A program made the position numbers and the translations under genes. 64,000 nt of DNA from Bradyrhizobium sp. AZCC 2262. Its GTDB lineage: Bacteria > Pseudomonadota > Alphaproteobacteria > Rhizobiales > Xanthobacteraceae. The stretch's first letter is position 1. Each line of letters starts with the position of its first letter. Shown here piece after piece: positions 17,526 to 26,335 of this stretch. Below the pieces are notes generated by a model. It ran no database searches. It was not told where the DNA came from and worked only from the letters and a program-made list of their open reading frames with translations. The DNA lies in contig NZ_JAZHRT010000001.1 in assembly GCF_036924535.1 (NCBI RefSeq), positions 2,852,001 to 2,916,000 on the forward strand, in the 5' to 3' direction.

Positions 17526-18485
17526 ATGGCTGACATCGCGCTCCAACCACGGATAGCCAAGCCGCAGATCCGCGAAGCCACCACGTGGGACCAGATCAAG
17601 ACCAACCGCAACTGGCTCGGTTTCTGGTTCATGCTGCCGGCGATGGGGTTCCTGATCTTCTTCCTGGCCTATCCGCTGGGGCTGGGCATCTGGATTTCGT
17701 TCACCGACGCCAAGATCGGCCGGCCCGGCACATTCATCGGGGTCGAGAATTACGAATGGCTGTGGGATGATTCCATCTTCTGGCTCTCGGTCTTCAACAC
17801 GCTGCTCTACACTTTCATCGCAAGTGCGATCAAGTTTGCGATCGGCCTCTATCTGGCGCTGCTGTTGAACGAGAACATGCCGTTCAAGGCGATGCTGCGG
17901 GCGCTGGTGCTGATTCCCTTCATCGTGCCGACCGTGTTGTCGGCGCTGGCGTTCTGGTGGATTTTCGATTCGCAGTTCTCGATCATCTCATGGTCGCTGA
18001 AGCATCTCGGCCTGATCACCCAGAACATCAATTTTCTCGGCGATTCGACCTGGGCCCGCATCTGCGTGATCTTCGCCAACATCTGGCGCGGCGTGCCATT
18101 CGTCGCCATCACGCTGCTCGCCGGCCTGCAGACCGTGCAACCGTCGCTCTACGAAGCCGCGACGCTTGATGGCGCGTCGAAGTGGGAGATGTTCCGCTTC
18201 ATCACCTATCCGTTGCTGACGCCAATCATTGCGGTCGTGATGACGTTCTCCGTGCTGTTCACCTTCACCGACTTCCAGTTGATCTGGGCGATGACGCGGG
18301 GTGGTCCGGTCAACGCAACGCACCTGATGGCGACATTGTCGTATCAGCGCGCCATCATTGCCGGCCAGCTCGGCGAGGGCGCGGCGATCTCGAGCGCGAT
18401 GATCCCGTTCCTGCTCGCCGCGATCATGGTTTCCTGGTTCGGGCTGCAGCGTCGCAAGTGGCAGCAGGGTGAAAACAATGACTGA
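17526..18485 (+). CDS. Sugar ABC transporter permease (MalF/UgpA type)
   Basis: 319 residues, six predicted membrane helices. The first is near residues 34-60 (FWFMLPAMGFLIFFLAYPLGLGI has the usual opening). The coupling motif EAATLDGASKWEMFRFITYPLL near 214-235 is the EAA loop that contacts the ATPase. It belongs to the CUT1 family with the ATPase and binding protein upstream. Its 3' end overlaps the next permease start by 8 bp, so the two permeases are translationally coupled and form the heterodimeric channel. Confidence 0.94.
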   Translation: MADIALQPRIAKPQIREATTWDQIKTNRNWLGFWFMLPAMGFLIFFLAYPLGLGIWISFTDAKIGRPGTFIGVENYEWLWDDSIFWLSVFNTLLYTFIASAIKFAIGLYLALLLNENMPFKAMLRALVLIPFIVPTVLSALAFWWIFDSQFSIISWSLKHLGLITQNINFLGDSTWARICVIFANIWRGVPFVAITLLAGLQTVQPSLYEAATLDGASKWEMFRFITYPLLTPIIAVVMTFSVLFTFTDFQLIWAMTRGGPVNATHLMATLSYQRAIIAGQLGEGAAISSAMIPFLLAAIMVSWFGLQRRKWQQGENND

Positions 18486-19413
18486 TCTTCCCACCTCGCG
18501 GATCGATCTCAAGGCCGTCCTGCATGGCTCGGCGCCGACCGTTGCCAAGGACGATCACAGCGAGGGCATGAGCTATCTGCAGTCGGTGCCGCGCCGGATG
18601 GTGACGCTCTATCTGCCGCTGTCGATCATCGTGTTCGTTCTGCTGTTTCCGTTCTACTGGATGGGACTGACGGCGATCAAACCGGACGAGCAACTGATCG
18701 ACCTCGAGACATATAATCCGTTCTGGACCTGGAATCCGACCTTCAAGCATATCCACAAGTTGCTGTTCGAGAGCTACTATCCGCACTGGCTTTGGAACAC
18801 GATGTATGTCGCGGTCGGGGCCACCGTCCTGTCGATTTTCGCCAGCGTGCTGGCAGCCTATGCCATCGTGCGGTTGCGCTATCGTGGCGCGCATTGGGTC
18901 GGCGGCCTGATCTTCCTTTCCTATCTGGTGCCGCCCTCGATCCTGTTCATTCCGCTTGCGACCGTCGTGTTCCAGTACGGCCTGTTCGACTCGCCGATGG
19001 CGCTGATCCTGACCTATCCGACCATCCTCATCCCGTTCTCGACCTGGCTCTTGATGGGCTACTTCAAGACCATCCCGTTCGAACTGGAAGAGTGCGCCCT
19101 GATCGATGGCGCCAGCCGCTGGCAGATTTTGATCAAGATCGTGCTTCCGCTGGCGGTCCCCGGCTTGATCTCGGCGTTTATCTTCTGCTTCACGCTTTGC
19201 TGGAACGAGTTCATCTACGCGCTGACGTTCCTGCAATCCACCTCCAACAAGACGGTGCCGGTCGCGATCGTCAACGAGTTCGTCGATGGCGACGTCTATC
19301 GCTGGGGCTCGCTGATGGCGGGTGCGCTCGCTGGCTCGCTGCCACTGGTCATCCTTTACGCCTTCTTCGTCGAGCATTATGTGTCGGCCATGACGGGAGC
19401 CGTGAAGGAGTGA
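18478..19413 (+). CDS. Sugar ABC transporter permease (MalG/UgpE type)
   Basis: 311 residues from the ATG at 18478, which overlaps the end of the first permease gene (ATGACTGA). A GTG at 18469 is also possible, but an AGGG site fits the ATG better. Six membrane helices are predicted, and the EAA-type loop is ELEECALIDGASRWQILIKIVLPL. It is the second half of the CUT1 channel. Last gene of the transporter part; the enzyme genes follow after about 100 bp that contain a repeat (19446-19493). Confidence 0.94.
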   Translation: MTDLPTSRIDLKAVLHGSAPTVAKDDHSEGMSYLQSVPRRMVTLYLPLSIIVFVLLFPFYWMGLTAIKPDEQLIDLETYNPFWTWNPTFKHIHKLLFESYYPHWLWNTMYVAVGATVLSIFASVLAAYAIVRLRYRGAHWVGGLIFLSYLVPPSILFIPLATVVFQYGLFDSPMALILTYPTILIPFSTWLLMGYFKTIPFELEECALIDGASRWQILIKIVLPLAVPGLISAFIFCFTLCWNEFIYALTFLQSTSNKTVPVAIVNEFVDGDVYRWGSLMAGALAGSLPLVILYAFFVEHYVSAMTGAVKE

Positions 19414-19445
19414 GCGCTTTGAGGCCCGTGTCGGACATTATCTCT

Positions 19446-19493
19446 TGACGCGTTTTCTTCACGCGAACCGATTCCCACTTCGCCTGAAAACGC
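19446..19493. repeat. Palindromic intergenic repeat, family D (copy 1)
   Basis: A 48-bp element with ACGCGTTTTCTTCACGCGAA at the left and TGAAAACGCT at the right. The inverse orientation of the same sequence is at 45905-45954. It lies 28 nt before the start of the DenD-like gene. Confidence 0.8.
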
Positions 19494-19521
19494 TATAAAA
19501 GGGTTCAAAAGGAGACGGGTC

Positions 19522-20508
19522 TTGCACATTCTGATTCTGGGCGCCGCCGGCATGGTGGGCCGCAAGCTGACCGAGCGGCTGCTGCGCGACGGCCGCCTCG
19601 GCAAGCACGACATCACCCGCATGACGTTGCAGGACTTGGTGACGCCAGCCAAGCCCGCCAATGCGTCGATCCCGATCGAGGTCGTAGCCTCCGATTTCGC
19701 CGATGCGGGCGCGGCGGGCCCGCTGATAGCTGGCCGGCCGGAGGTGATCTTTCATCTCGCCGCCATCGTGTCCGGCGAGGCCGAGGCCGAGTTCGACAAG
19801 GGCTACCGGATCAATCTCGACGGCACGCGATATCTGATCGATGCCATCCGCCACGCCAGCGGCGGCTACAAGCCGCGCCTGGTGTTTACCTCCTCGATCG
19901 CGGTGTTCGGCGCGCCATTCCCGGAAAAGATCGGCGACGAATTCTTCCATACGCCGCTAACGAGCTACGGCACGCAGAAGTCGATCTGCGAACTGCTGAT
20001 CAACGATTACACCCGCAAGGGCCTGCTCGACGGCATCTCGATCCGTCTACCGACGATCTGCGTGCGCCCGGGCAAGCCGAACAAGGCGGCTTCCGGCTTC
20101 TTCTCCAACATCATCCGCGAGCCGCTGGCGGGTGAGGAGGCCGTGCTGCCGGTCTCCGAGGACGTGCGGCACTGGCACGCCTCGCCGAAATCGGCGGTCG
20201 GCTTTCTGGTCCACGCCGGCACCATGGACCTCGACGCGATGGGGCCGCGGCGCAACCTGAGCATGCCCGGCATGTCGGTGACCGTCGGCGAACAGATCGC
20301 AGCCCTCGACCGCGTCGCCGGCAAGAACGTCACCGCGCGTATCAAGCGGGTGCCAGATCCAACCATCATCGGCATCGTCTCCGGCTGGCCGCGCGACTTC
20401 GTCGCCGACCGCGCGCTCAAGCTCGGCTTCACCACCGCCGAGAAGACGTTTGACGACATCATCCGGATTCACATCGAGGATGAGCTTGGCGGCAAGTTCG
20501 CAGGCTAA
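19522..20508 (+). CDS. denD: NAD-dependent epimerase/dehydratase family protein, D-erythronate dehydrogenase (DenD)-like
   Basis: 328 residues, an extended SDR. The NAD motif is ILGAAGMVGRK near the N-terminus, and the active-site Tyr-x3-Lys is in TSYGTQKSICE. RLPTICVRPGKPNKAASGFF and EDVRHWHASPKSAVGFLVHA match the DenD group, which oxidises D-erythronate or related sugar acids (family knowledge). The start is a TTG at 19522, supported by AAGGAGA 7 nt upstream; no ATG is close. In this locus it more likely oxidises the imported sugar acid or an isomer than an erythronate proper, since no denA/otnC-type partners are seen. Confidence 0.85.
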   Translation: MHILILGAAGMVGRKLTERLLRDGRLGKHDITRMTLQDLVTPAKPANASIPIEVVASDFADAGAAGPLIAGRPEVIFHLAAIVSGEAEAEFDKGYRINLDGTRYLIDAIRHASGGYKPRLVFTSSIAVFGAPFPEKIGDEFFHTPLTSYGTQKSICELLINDYTRKGLLDGISIRLPTICVRPGKPNKAASGFFSNIIREPLAGEEAVLPVSEDVRHWHASPKSAVGFLVHAGTMDLDAMGPRRNLSMPGMSVTVGEQIAALDRVAGKNVTARIKRVPDPTIIGIVSGWPRDFVADRALKLGFTTAEKTFDDIIRIHIEDELGGKFAG

Positions 20509-20541
20509 CGTGGCTTCACGTTTCTTCACGCGGATGCGGTC

Positions 20542-21486
20542 ATGAGCAAGGTAGCCTGCATCGGCGAATGCATGGTCGAGCTGAAGCAGGCTGATGGTGG
20601 CCTGTTTTCGCGTGGCTATGGCGGCGATACGCTCAACACCGCCGTCTATCTCGCCCGGCTCGGCGTCGGCGCCGATTATGTCACCGCGCTCGGCGACGAC
20701 AGCCTCAGCGATGAGATGATCGCAGGCTGGGCGGCGGAGGGGGTCGGGATCAGCCGGGTGGCGCGGTTGCCGGGCAAGCTTCCGGGCCTCTACATGATCC
20801 AGACCGACGACCAGGGCGAGCGCCGCTTCTTTCACTGGCGCGACAGCGCCGCCGCGCGCAGCCTGATGGATTTGCCGCAGACGCCGGAGATCCTCGATGC
20901 GCTGGCTGGCTATGACGTGATCTATCTGTCGGCGATCACGCTCTCGCTGTACGGCGCGGAGGGAAGAGCGCGGCTGTTCGCGGCTCTCAGGCACGCGCGC
21001 GAAAATGGGGCACGTTTCGCTTTCGACACCAATTTCCGCGCCCGCGGCTGGCCCGATCTCGACGTCGCGCGTGCCGTCTTTCAGGAGGCCTTTGCCGCGG
21101 CAGATATAGTGCTGGCTTCCACCGAGGATTTGCTGCCGCTCTATCCGGGCGTATCCAACGAAACCTTGCTGGCGCGGATTCCCGGGCCCGAGGTCGTGTT
21201 GAAGCTTTCGGAGCCGGCGAGCATCGTGCGCCTGGAAGGCGTTCCTTATCCGATCAAGGCGAAGCCGGTGGAGGCGCCCATCGTCGATACGACGGCGGCT
21301 GGTGACAGTTTTGCGGCCGCCTACGTGGCCGCGCGTCTCGTGGGCGCCGATCCGATCGAGGCGGCCCGTGCCGGGCATCGTCTGGCCGGCGTTGTGGTAT
21401 GTCATCCCGGCGCAATCATCCCGCGCGCGGAGATGCCGCCCGGCCTCATCCCGAACCACATCAATTCTCGCAAGGCATCGCCATGA
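20542..21486 (+). CDS. kdgK: 2-keto-3-deoxygluconate kinase-type PfkB-family sugar kinase
   Basis: 314 residues, a ribokinase-fold PfkB kinase. It opens with KVACIGECMVEL, has GGDTLNTAVYLARLG for sugar binding, and carries the ATP/anion-hole signature DTTAAGDSFAAAYVA near the C-terminus with the catalytic Asp. Immediate coupling (ATGA overlap) to a KDPG aldolase gene argues that it phosphorylates 2-keto-3-deoxygluconate or a stereoisomer. It follows the DenD-like gene by 33 bp. Confidence 0.9.
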   Translation: MSKVACIGECMVELKQADGGLFSRGYGGDTLNTAVYLARLGVGADYVTALGDDSLSDEMIAGWAAEGVGISRVARLPGKLPGLYMIQTDDQGERRFFHWRDSAAARSLMDLPQTPEILDALAGYDVIYLSAITLSLYGAEGRARLFAALRHARENGARFAFDTNFRARGWPDLDVARAVFQEAFAAADIVLASTEDLLPLYPGVSNETLLARIPGPEVVLKLSEPASIVRLEGVPYPIKAKPVEAPIVDTTAAGDSFAAAYVAARLVGADPIEAARAGHRLAGVVVCHPGAIIPRAEMPPGLIPNHINSRKASP

Positions 21487-22139
21487 CCGCAGCCACAAGG
21501 CAGGAACAACTCGCCGCCATCTTCAAATCCGCCACGGTGATCCCCGTGCTCACCATCGAGCGGGTGGAGGATGCGGTACCGCTGGCCCGCGCGCTGGTCG
21601 CCGGCGGGGTGCACGTGCTGGAGGTTACCCTGCGAACGCCGGTCGCCGCAGACGCCGCCAAGGCCATGATCGCGGAGGTGCCGGAAGCCATTGTCGGCAT
21701 CGGCACGATTTTGAACGCCGACGATCTGGCGAGGGCGACGGCGCTCGGAGCCAAATTCGGCATCAGCCCCGGCGCGACGCCGGAGCTCTTGAAGGCTGCC
21801 GCAGCAAGCGACCTGCCGTTCGCGCCGGGGATCGCGACAGCTTCCGAGCTGATGCAGGCGCTGGCGGCCGGCTTCGATCTCGTGAAATTCTTTCCGGCCG
21901 AGCAGGCCGGCGGTATCAAGGCACTTCGGGCGTTGGCCGGCCCGTTTCCGAATATCAGGGTGTGCCCGACCGGCGGCATCGGCGAGGCCAATGCCGCGAC
22001 CTGGCTGGCCGAGCCGAATGTGGTGGCGGTGGGCGGTTCCTGGCTGTGTCCAGCCGCCGATATCAGGTCCGGCAACTGGGCCGGCATAACCGCCATGTGC
22101 GAGCGGGCGATGAAATCGCTGAAAGCGGCACCAAGATAG
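21483..22139 (+). CDS. eda: 2-dehydro-3-deoxyphosphogluconate (KDPG) / 4-hydroxy-2-oxoglutarate aldolase
   Basis: 218 residues, a small class I aldolase barrel. The general base Glu is in HVLEVTLRT, the phosphate/substrate loop is GISPGATPEL, the Schiff-base lysine is in DLVKFFPAE, and the glycine-rich phosphate site is PTGGIGEANA. It splits KDPG (or KDPGal) to pyruvate and glyceraldehyde-3-phosphate. The start at 21483 overlaps the kinase stop by 4 bp. Together kinase and aldolase give the semi-phosphorylative end of a sugar-acid pathway begun by the dehydratase at 11799-13619. Confidence 0.94.
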   Translation: MTAATRQEQLAAIFKSATVIPVLTIERVEDAVPLARALVAGGVHVLEVTLRTPVAADAAKAMIAEVPEAIVGIGTILNADDLARATALGAKFGISPGATPELLKAAAASDLPFAPGIATASELMQALAAGFDLVKFFPAEQAGGIKALRALAGPFPNIRVCPTGGIGEANAATWLAEPNVVAVGGSWLCPAADIRSGNWAGITAMCERAMKSLKAAPR

Positions 22140-22177
22140 GTTACAAACCGACCCGAACCGGAACAGGGAGAACGACC

Positions 22178-23347
22178 ATGACAGCCAGCATCGTGGGGTG
22201 GGCGCACACGCCATTCGGCAAGTTCGACGCGGAAACCGTCGAGAGCCTGGTGGTGAAGGTCGCGACCGATGCGCTGGCCGATGCCGGTATTTCCGCCGAA
22301 GACGTCGACGAGATCGTGCTTGGGCATTTCAACGCCGGCTTCTCGCCGCAGGATTTTACGGCCTCGCTGGTGCTGCAGGCCGACCCCAAACTGCGCTTCA
22401 AGCCGACCACGCGGGTCGAGAATGCCTGCGCCACCGGTTCGGCGGCGGTGCATCAGGGCATCCGGGCGATTGCCGCGGGGGCGGCAAAAATCGTGCTGGT
22501 GGTCGGGGTCGAGCAGATGACGCGGACGCCGGGCCCGGAGATCGGGAAGTACCTCCTCAAGGCCTCCTATCTGCCCGAGGATGGCGACACCGTCGGCGGC
22601 TTTGCCGGCGTGTTCGGAAAGATCGCGCAAAGCTATTTCCAGAAATATGGCGACCAGTCGGACGCGCTGGCGATGATCGCCGCCAAGAACCACAAGAACG
22701 GCGTCGCCAACCCCTATGCGCAGATGCGCAAGGATTTTGGCTTTGAATTCTGCCGCGCCGAGAGCGAGAAAAACCCCTACGTTGCTGGCCCCCTGAAGCG
22801 CACCGACTGTTCGCTGGTGTCGGATGGCGCGGCGGCGCTGGTGCTGACGGATTCGGAAACCGCGAAGACCATGGGCAAGGCGGTGAACTTCCGCGCCACC
22901 GCGCACGCGCAGGATTTCCTGCCGATGTCCAAGCGCGACATTCTGCAGTTCGAAGGCTGCACGGTGGCCTGGCAGCGCGCGCTGGCGCAGGGGGGCGTGC
23001 AGCTCTCCGACCTCTCCTTTGTCGAAACCCACGACTGCTTCACCGTCGCCGAACTGATCGAGTATGAAGCGATGGGCCTGACGCCGCGCGGGCAGGGCGC
23101 CCGCGCCATCAAGGAAGGCTGGACCCAGAAGGACGGCAAGCTGCCGGTCAACCCGTCCGGTGGCCTCAAGTCCAAGGGCCATCCGATCGGCGCCACCGGC
23201 GTCTCCATGCACGTGATGAGCGCGATGCAGCTCGTCGGCCAGGCGCCCGAGGGCATGCAGCTCAAGAACGCCAAGCTCGCCGGTATCTTCAACATGGGCG
23301 GCGCGGCGGTGGCGAATTACGTTTCCGTGCTGGAGCCTGCGAAGTAG
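22178..23347 (+). CDS. Thiolase-family acetyl-CoA acetyltransferase (SCP-x-like)
   Basis: 389 residues. The nucleophilic cysteine is present at position 84 (VENACATGSAA), the catalytic His is in KSKGHPIGATG, and NPSGG precedes it. The usual second Cys near the C-terminus is replaced by an N-x-GG type loop (FNMGGAA), as in SCP-x and thiolase-like lipid-transfer proteins. The ATG at 22178 is used because CAGGGAG lies 8 nt upstream; the reading frame stays open for 292 more codons upstream only because it overlaps the aldolase. It should carry out thiolysis or condensation of acyl-CoA. It is not tightly linked to other genes. Confidence 0.9.
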   Translation: MTASIVGWAHTPFGKFDAETVESLVVKVATDALADAGISAEDVDEIVLGHFNAGFSPQDFTASLVLQADPKLRFKPTTRVENACATGSAAVHQGIRAIAAGAAKIVLVVGVEQMTRTPGPEIGKYLLKASYLPEDGDTVGGFAGVFGKIAQSYFQKYGDQSDALAMIAAKNHKNGVANPYAQMRKDFGFEFCRAESEKNPYVAGPLKRTDCSLVSDGAAALVLTDSETAKTMGKAVNFRATAHAQDFLPMSKRDILQFEGCTVAWQRALAQGGVQLSDLSFVETHDCFTVAELIEYEAMGLTPRGQGARAIKEGWTQKDGKLPVNPSGGLKSKGHPIGATGVSMHVMSAMQLVGQAPEGMQLKNAKLAGIFNMGGAAVANYVSVLEPAK

Positions 23348-23363
23348 CCGCAAAAGTGCTATC

Positions 23364-23452
23364 GTAGGGTGGGCAAAGGCGCATTTGCGCCGTGCCCACC
23401 ATTTATTGCCGTCGATGAAGCTGGTGGGCACGCTTCGCTTTGCCCGGCCTAC
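23364..23452. repeat. Palindromic intergenic repeat, family C (copy 1)
   Basis: Begins GTAGGGTGGGCAAAG and ends with the near inverse CTTTGCCCGGCCTAC, with GTGCCCACC / GGTGGGCAC inside. A second copy is at 62335-62421. It lies between the thiolase gene and a small coiled-coil gene. Confidence 0.85.
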
Positions 23453-23494
23453 ATATCTTGCTAGCCTGCGGTAGCCATTTCCGGAGCGCGCATC

Positions 23495-23695
23495 ATGAGC
23501 AACGAGAGTTCGTTGTCATTGGCAGAACTCAACGATCGGATCAGGATTCTGGAAGACAACATCCGTCAGTTGATCGAACAGGCTGCTGCTGCTTCCGGCG
23601 AACGGAACGAGTCCCGCATCGCCGACCGCCTCAGCCAGCAGAACGAAGAGCTGGAGCGCCTGACTCGGGAACGCGACGCCAGGCCGAAGAAATAG
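23495..23695 (+). CDS. Small coiled-coil protein, SlyX-like, unknown function
   Basis: 66 residues and almost entirely helical. A heptad-like pattern runs through LAELNDRIRILEDNIRQLIEQ and RLSQQNEELERLTRER, ending in a basic tail (RPKK). Charge and length recall SlyX, but the SlyX C-terminal PPHY motif is absent. It probably forms a dimeric or trimeric coiled coil. It starts at an ATG 42 bp after the family-C repeat, with no close neighbour on its strand except the CoA-transferase 123 bp further on. Confidence 0.6.
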   Translation: MSNESSLSLAELNDRIRILEDNIRQLIEQAAAASGERNESRIADRLSQQNEELERLTRERDARPKK

Positions 23696-23818
23696 CCGCC
23701 ATCGCGCGCATACGCCCATACGCTGGGCGCGCCTTGATCTTCGCAAGTGCCTGCCGTTACTTGGTTCTCACAACAATGCGAGGCCAGATGGCCCGCATAG
23801 CGGGGAGCAGGCTGATCC

Positions 23819-25021
23819 ATGGGACCTTTAGAGGGCATCAAGGTCATCGACATGACGACCGTGCTGATGGGGCCCTACGCCACCCAGATGCTCGGCGATT
23901 ACGGCGCCGATGTCATCAAGGTTGAATCGCACGATGGCGATGTGACGCGGCAGATCGGGCCGACCCGTCATCCCGGCATGGGGCCGGTGTTCCTCAACAC
24001 CAACCGCAACAAGCGCTCGATCTGCCTCGATCTGAAGAAGCCCGCCGGGCGCGAGGCCGTGCTGCGACTGATCAAGTCCGCCGACGTGCTGGTCTATAAT
24101 GTGCGCCCGCAGGCGATGGCGCGGCTGAACCTCGGCTATGACGTGGTGTCGAACGTCAATCCGCGCCTGATCTATGCCGGCGTGTTCGGCTTCGGCCAGG
24201 ACGGGCCCTATGCGGCAAAACCCGCCTATGACGATCTGATCCAGGGCGCGACGGCTCTGCCGGCGCTGATGGCGCAGACCGCCGACGGCGTGCCGCGCTA
24301 TGTTCCCAACGCGCTCGTCGACCGTATCGTCGGGCTCACCGCGGTGGGCGCGATCTGTGCCAGCCTGGTCGACCGCGACCGCACCGGCCGCGGTCAGCGC
24401 GTCGATATCCCGATGTTCGAGACCATGGCGGGCTTCGTGATGGGCGACCACATGGGCGGTCTCACCTACGAGCCGCCGCTCGACAAGGGCGGCTACGCCC
24501 GTCATCTGTCGCCCGACCGGCGGCCGTACAAGACCTCGGACGGCTATATCTGCGTGATCGTCTACAACGACAAGCAGTGGCAGAATTTCTTCGATGCCAC
24601 CGGCCGTGACGACCTTCGCGTCCACCCGAAATTTGCGACCTTCGCCGGCCGCGCCATCAATATCGACGTGGTCTACGCCGAACTGGCACGCATCCTCGAG
24701 ACCAAGACCACGGCCGAGTGGACCGCTATCCTGGAGAAGGCGGATGTGCCCGTGATGCCGATGCATGATCTCGAAAGCCTGCTCGGCGATCCCCACATCG
24801 CCGCGACAAATTTCTTCCCGGTCGTCGATCATCCGACCGAGGGCCGCATCCGCAACATGAGGCCTTCCGTCCGATTTTCCGAAACGCCGGTCGAAACGAA
24901 GCGGCTGGCGCCGCGCCTGAGCGAGCACAGCGCGGAAATCCTCCGCGAAGCCGGGCTTTCGCCGGATGAGATCGCAGCGCTGGTTCGCGATGGCGTCACC
25001 AGGCCCGCGTCAAACACGTAA
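23819..25021 (+). CDS. Family III CoA-transferase (CaiB/BaiF/Frc type)
   Basis: 400 residues. The family opening GIKVIDMTTVLMGPYATQML, the dinucleotide-like region LGDYGADVIKVE, and Asp168 in NALVDRIVG (the position of the catalytic aspartate that forms the acyl-CoA mixed anhydride, Asp169 in formyl-CoA transferase) are all present. It moves CoA between carboxylic acids. It is followed after 11 bp by an acyl-CoA dehydrogenase and then a thiolase-like/DUF35 pair, so the four genes look like one pathway for activation and breakdown of an unknown acid. Confidence 0.93.
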   Translation: MGPLEGIKVIDMTTVLMGPYATQMLGDYGADVIKVESHDGDVTRQIGPTRHPGMGPVFLNTNRNKRSICLDLKKPAGREAVLRLIKSADVLVYNVRPQAMARLNLGYDVVSNVNPRLIYAGVFGFGQDGPYAAKPAYDDLIQGATALPALMAQTADGVPRYVPNALVDRIVGLTAVGAICASLVDRDRTGRGQRVDIPMFETMAGFVMGDHMGGLTYEPPLDKGGYARHLSPDRRPYKTSDGYICVIVYNDKQWQNFFDATGRDDLRVHPKFATFAGRAINIDVVYAELARILETKTTAEWTAILEKADVPVMPMHDLESLLGDPHIAATNFFPVVDHPTEGRIRNMRPSVRFSETPVETKRLAPRLSEHSAEILREAGLSPDEIAALVRDGVTRPASNT

Positions 25022-25032
25022 GGACGGGATAG

Positions 25033-26199
25033 ATGGATTTTGCGCTGTCGGCCAACCAGGAATCGATCCGCGACGCGGTCGGAAAAATCTGTTCGCGTTT
25101 CGACGATGCCTATTGGCTGAAGAAGGACAAGGAGGGCGGCTATCCGGCTGACTTCCACCGTGCGCTGGCGGACGCCGGCTGGCTCGGCATCTGCATCCCC
25201 GAGGAATATGGCGGATCCGGGCTCGGTATCACCGACGCCGCGATCATGATGCGGACGATTGCGGAGTCGGGCGCCGGCATGTCCGGCGCGTCAGCCGTGC
25301 ATATGAACGTGTTCGGGCTCAACCCCGTTGTTGTCTTTGGTACCAAGGAACAGTGCACCCGCATGTTGCCGCCGATCATCGACGGTCGCGACAAGTCCTG
25401 CTTTGCGGTGACCGAACCCAACACCGGGCTCAACACCACGCAGTTGAAAACTCGCGCGGTGCGCAAGGGCGACAAATACGTCGTCAATGGCCAGAAGGTC
25501 TGGATTTCGACCGCGCAGGTCGCCAGCAAGATTCTGCTGCTGGCGCGCACCACGCCGCTGGAAGAGGTGAAGACGCCGACGCAGGGCTTGAGCCTGTTCT
25601 ATACTGATTTCGACAAGCAGCGCGTCACCGTGCATGAGATCGAAAAGATGGGTCGCAAGCCCGTCGATTCCAACGAATTGTTCTTCGAGAACTTCGAAAT
25701 CCCCGTCGAGGATCGCCTGGGCGAGGAAGGCCGCGGCTTCGAATATATCCTGCACGGCATGAATCCCGAGCGCATCCTGATCGCGGCGGAAGCGGTGGGC
25801 CTCGGCCAGATCGCGCTGTCGAGGGCGTCGGCCTACGCCAAGAACCGCATCGTCTTCAACCGCCCGATCGGCATGAATCAGGGCATCCAGCATCCGCTGG
25901 CGAAGAACTGGATGGAGCTGGAAGCCGCGTGGATGATGGTGCTGCGCGCGGGCTGGCAATACGATCAGGGCATGCCATGCGGCCCGGCGGCCAATGCTGC
26001 AAAGTATCTCGCCGCGGAAGCCGGCTTCCACGCCTGCGAGCAGGCTGTCATGACGCATGGCGGCTTTGGTTACGCCAAGGAATATCATGTCGAGCGTTAT
26101 CTGCGGGAATCCCTGATCCCGCGCATCGCGCCGATCAGCCCGCAGCTCATTCTCAGTTTCATCGCCGAGAAGGTGCTCGGTCTGCCGAAGTCGTATTGA
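25033..26199 (+). CDS. Acyl-CoA dehydrogenase with isovaleryl-type catalytic glutamate position
   Basis: 388 residues in the three-domain acyl-CoA dehydrogenase layout: N-terminal helices to about 120, a beta domain with CFAVTEPNTGLNTTQLKT and WISTAQVAS, and a C-terminal helical domain with GGFGYAKEYHVERYLRE. The MCAD-type YEGT motif is replaced by IAPIS near the C-terminus. Glu246 in MNPERILIAAEAVG lies where isovaleryl-CoA dehydrogenase keeps its base, so activity is probably retained on a branched or unusual substrate. It follows the CoA-transferase by 11 bp. Confidence 0.92.
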   Translation: MDFALSANQESIRDAVGKICSRFDDAYWLKKDKEGGYPADFHRALADAGWLGICIPEEYGGSGLGITDAAIMMRTIAESGAGMSGASAVHMNVFGLNPVVVFGTKEQCTRMLPPIIDGRDKSCFAVTEPNTGLNTTQLKTRAVRKGDKYVVNGQKVWISTAQVASKILLLARTTPLEEVKTPTQGLSLFYTDFDKQRVTVHEIEKMGRKPVDSNELFFENFEIPVEDRLGEEGRGFEYILHGMNPERILIAAEAVGLGQIALSRASAYAKNRIVFNRPIGMNQGIQHPLAKNWMELEAAWMMVLRAGWQYDQGMPCGPAANAAKYLAAEAGFHACEQAVMTHGGFGYAKEYHVERYLRESLIPRIAPISPQLILSFIAEKVLGLPKSY

Positions 26200-26218
26200 G
26201 GATGCGAAGGCGATCTAA

Positions 26219-26321
26219 CGTCGTTCCGGGGCGATGCGAAGCATCGAACCCCAATGTGCAATTGCACATTGCGGAACCTCGAGATTCCGGGTTCGCGTCT
26301 TCGACGCGCCCCGGAATGACG
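26219..26321. repeat. Palindromic intergenic repeat, family A (copy 1, long form)
   Basis: Starts CGTTCCGGGGCGATGCGAAG and ends with the inverse GCCCCGGAATGACG. Inside is a small palindromic module around GTGCAATTGCAC and a CTCGAGATTCCGG arm. Other copies are at 41493-41574 (short form) and 60987-61090 (long form). It ends 15 nt before the start codon at 26336. Confidence 0.9.
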
Positions 26322-26335
26322 GTGAGGGTATTGTC

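Noticed and set aside
20047..21498. 483-residue minus-strand open frame across denD and kdgK
   Set aside because: Antisense shadow of two clear enzyme genes; low-complexity Arg/Ala-rich translation with no recognisable domain.
21302..22177. Extended N-terminus of the thiolase (292 extra codons)
   Set aside because: It only reads kinase and aldolase DNA in another frame; the ATG at 22178 has its own ribosome-binding site and a normal thiolase beginning.
21461..23431. 656-residue minus-strand open frame opposite eda and the thiolase
   Set aside because: Spans two convincing plus-strand genes and a repeat; composition is shadow-like.
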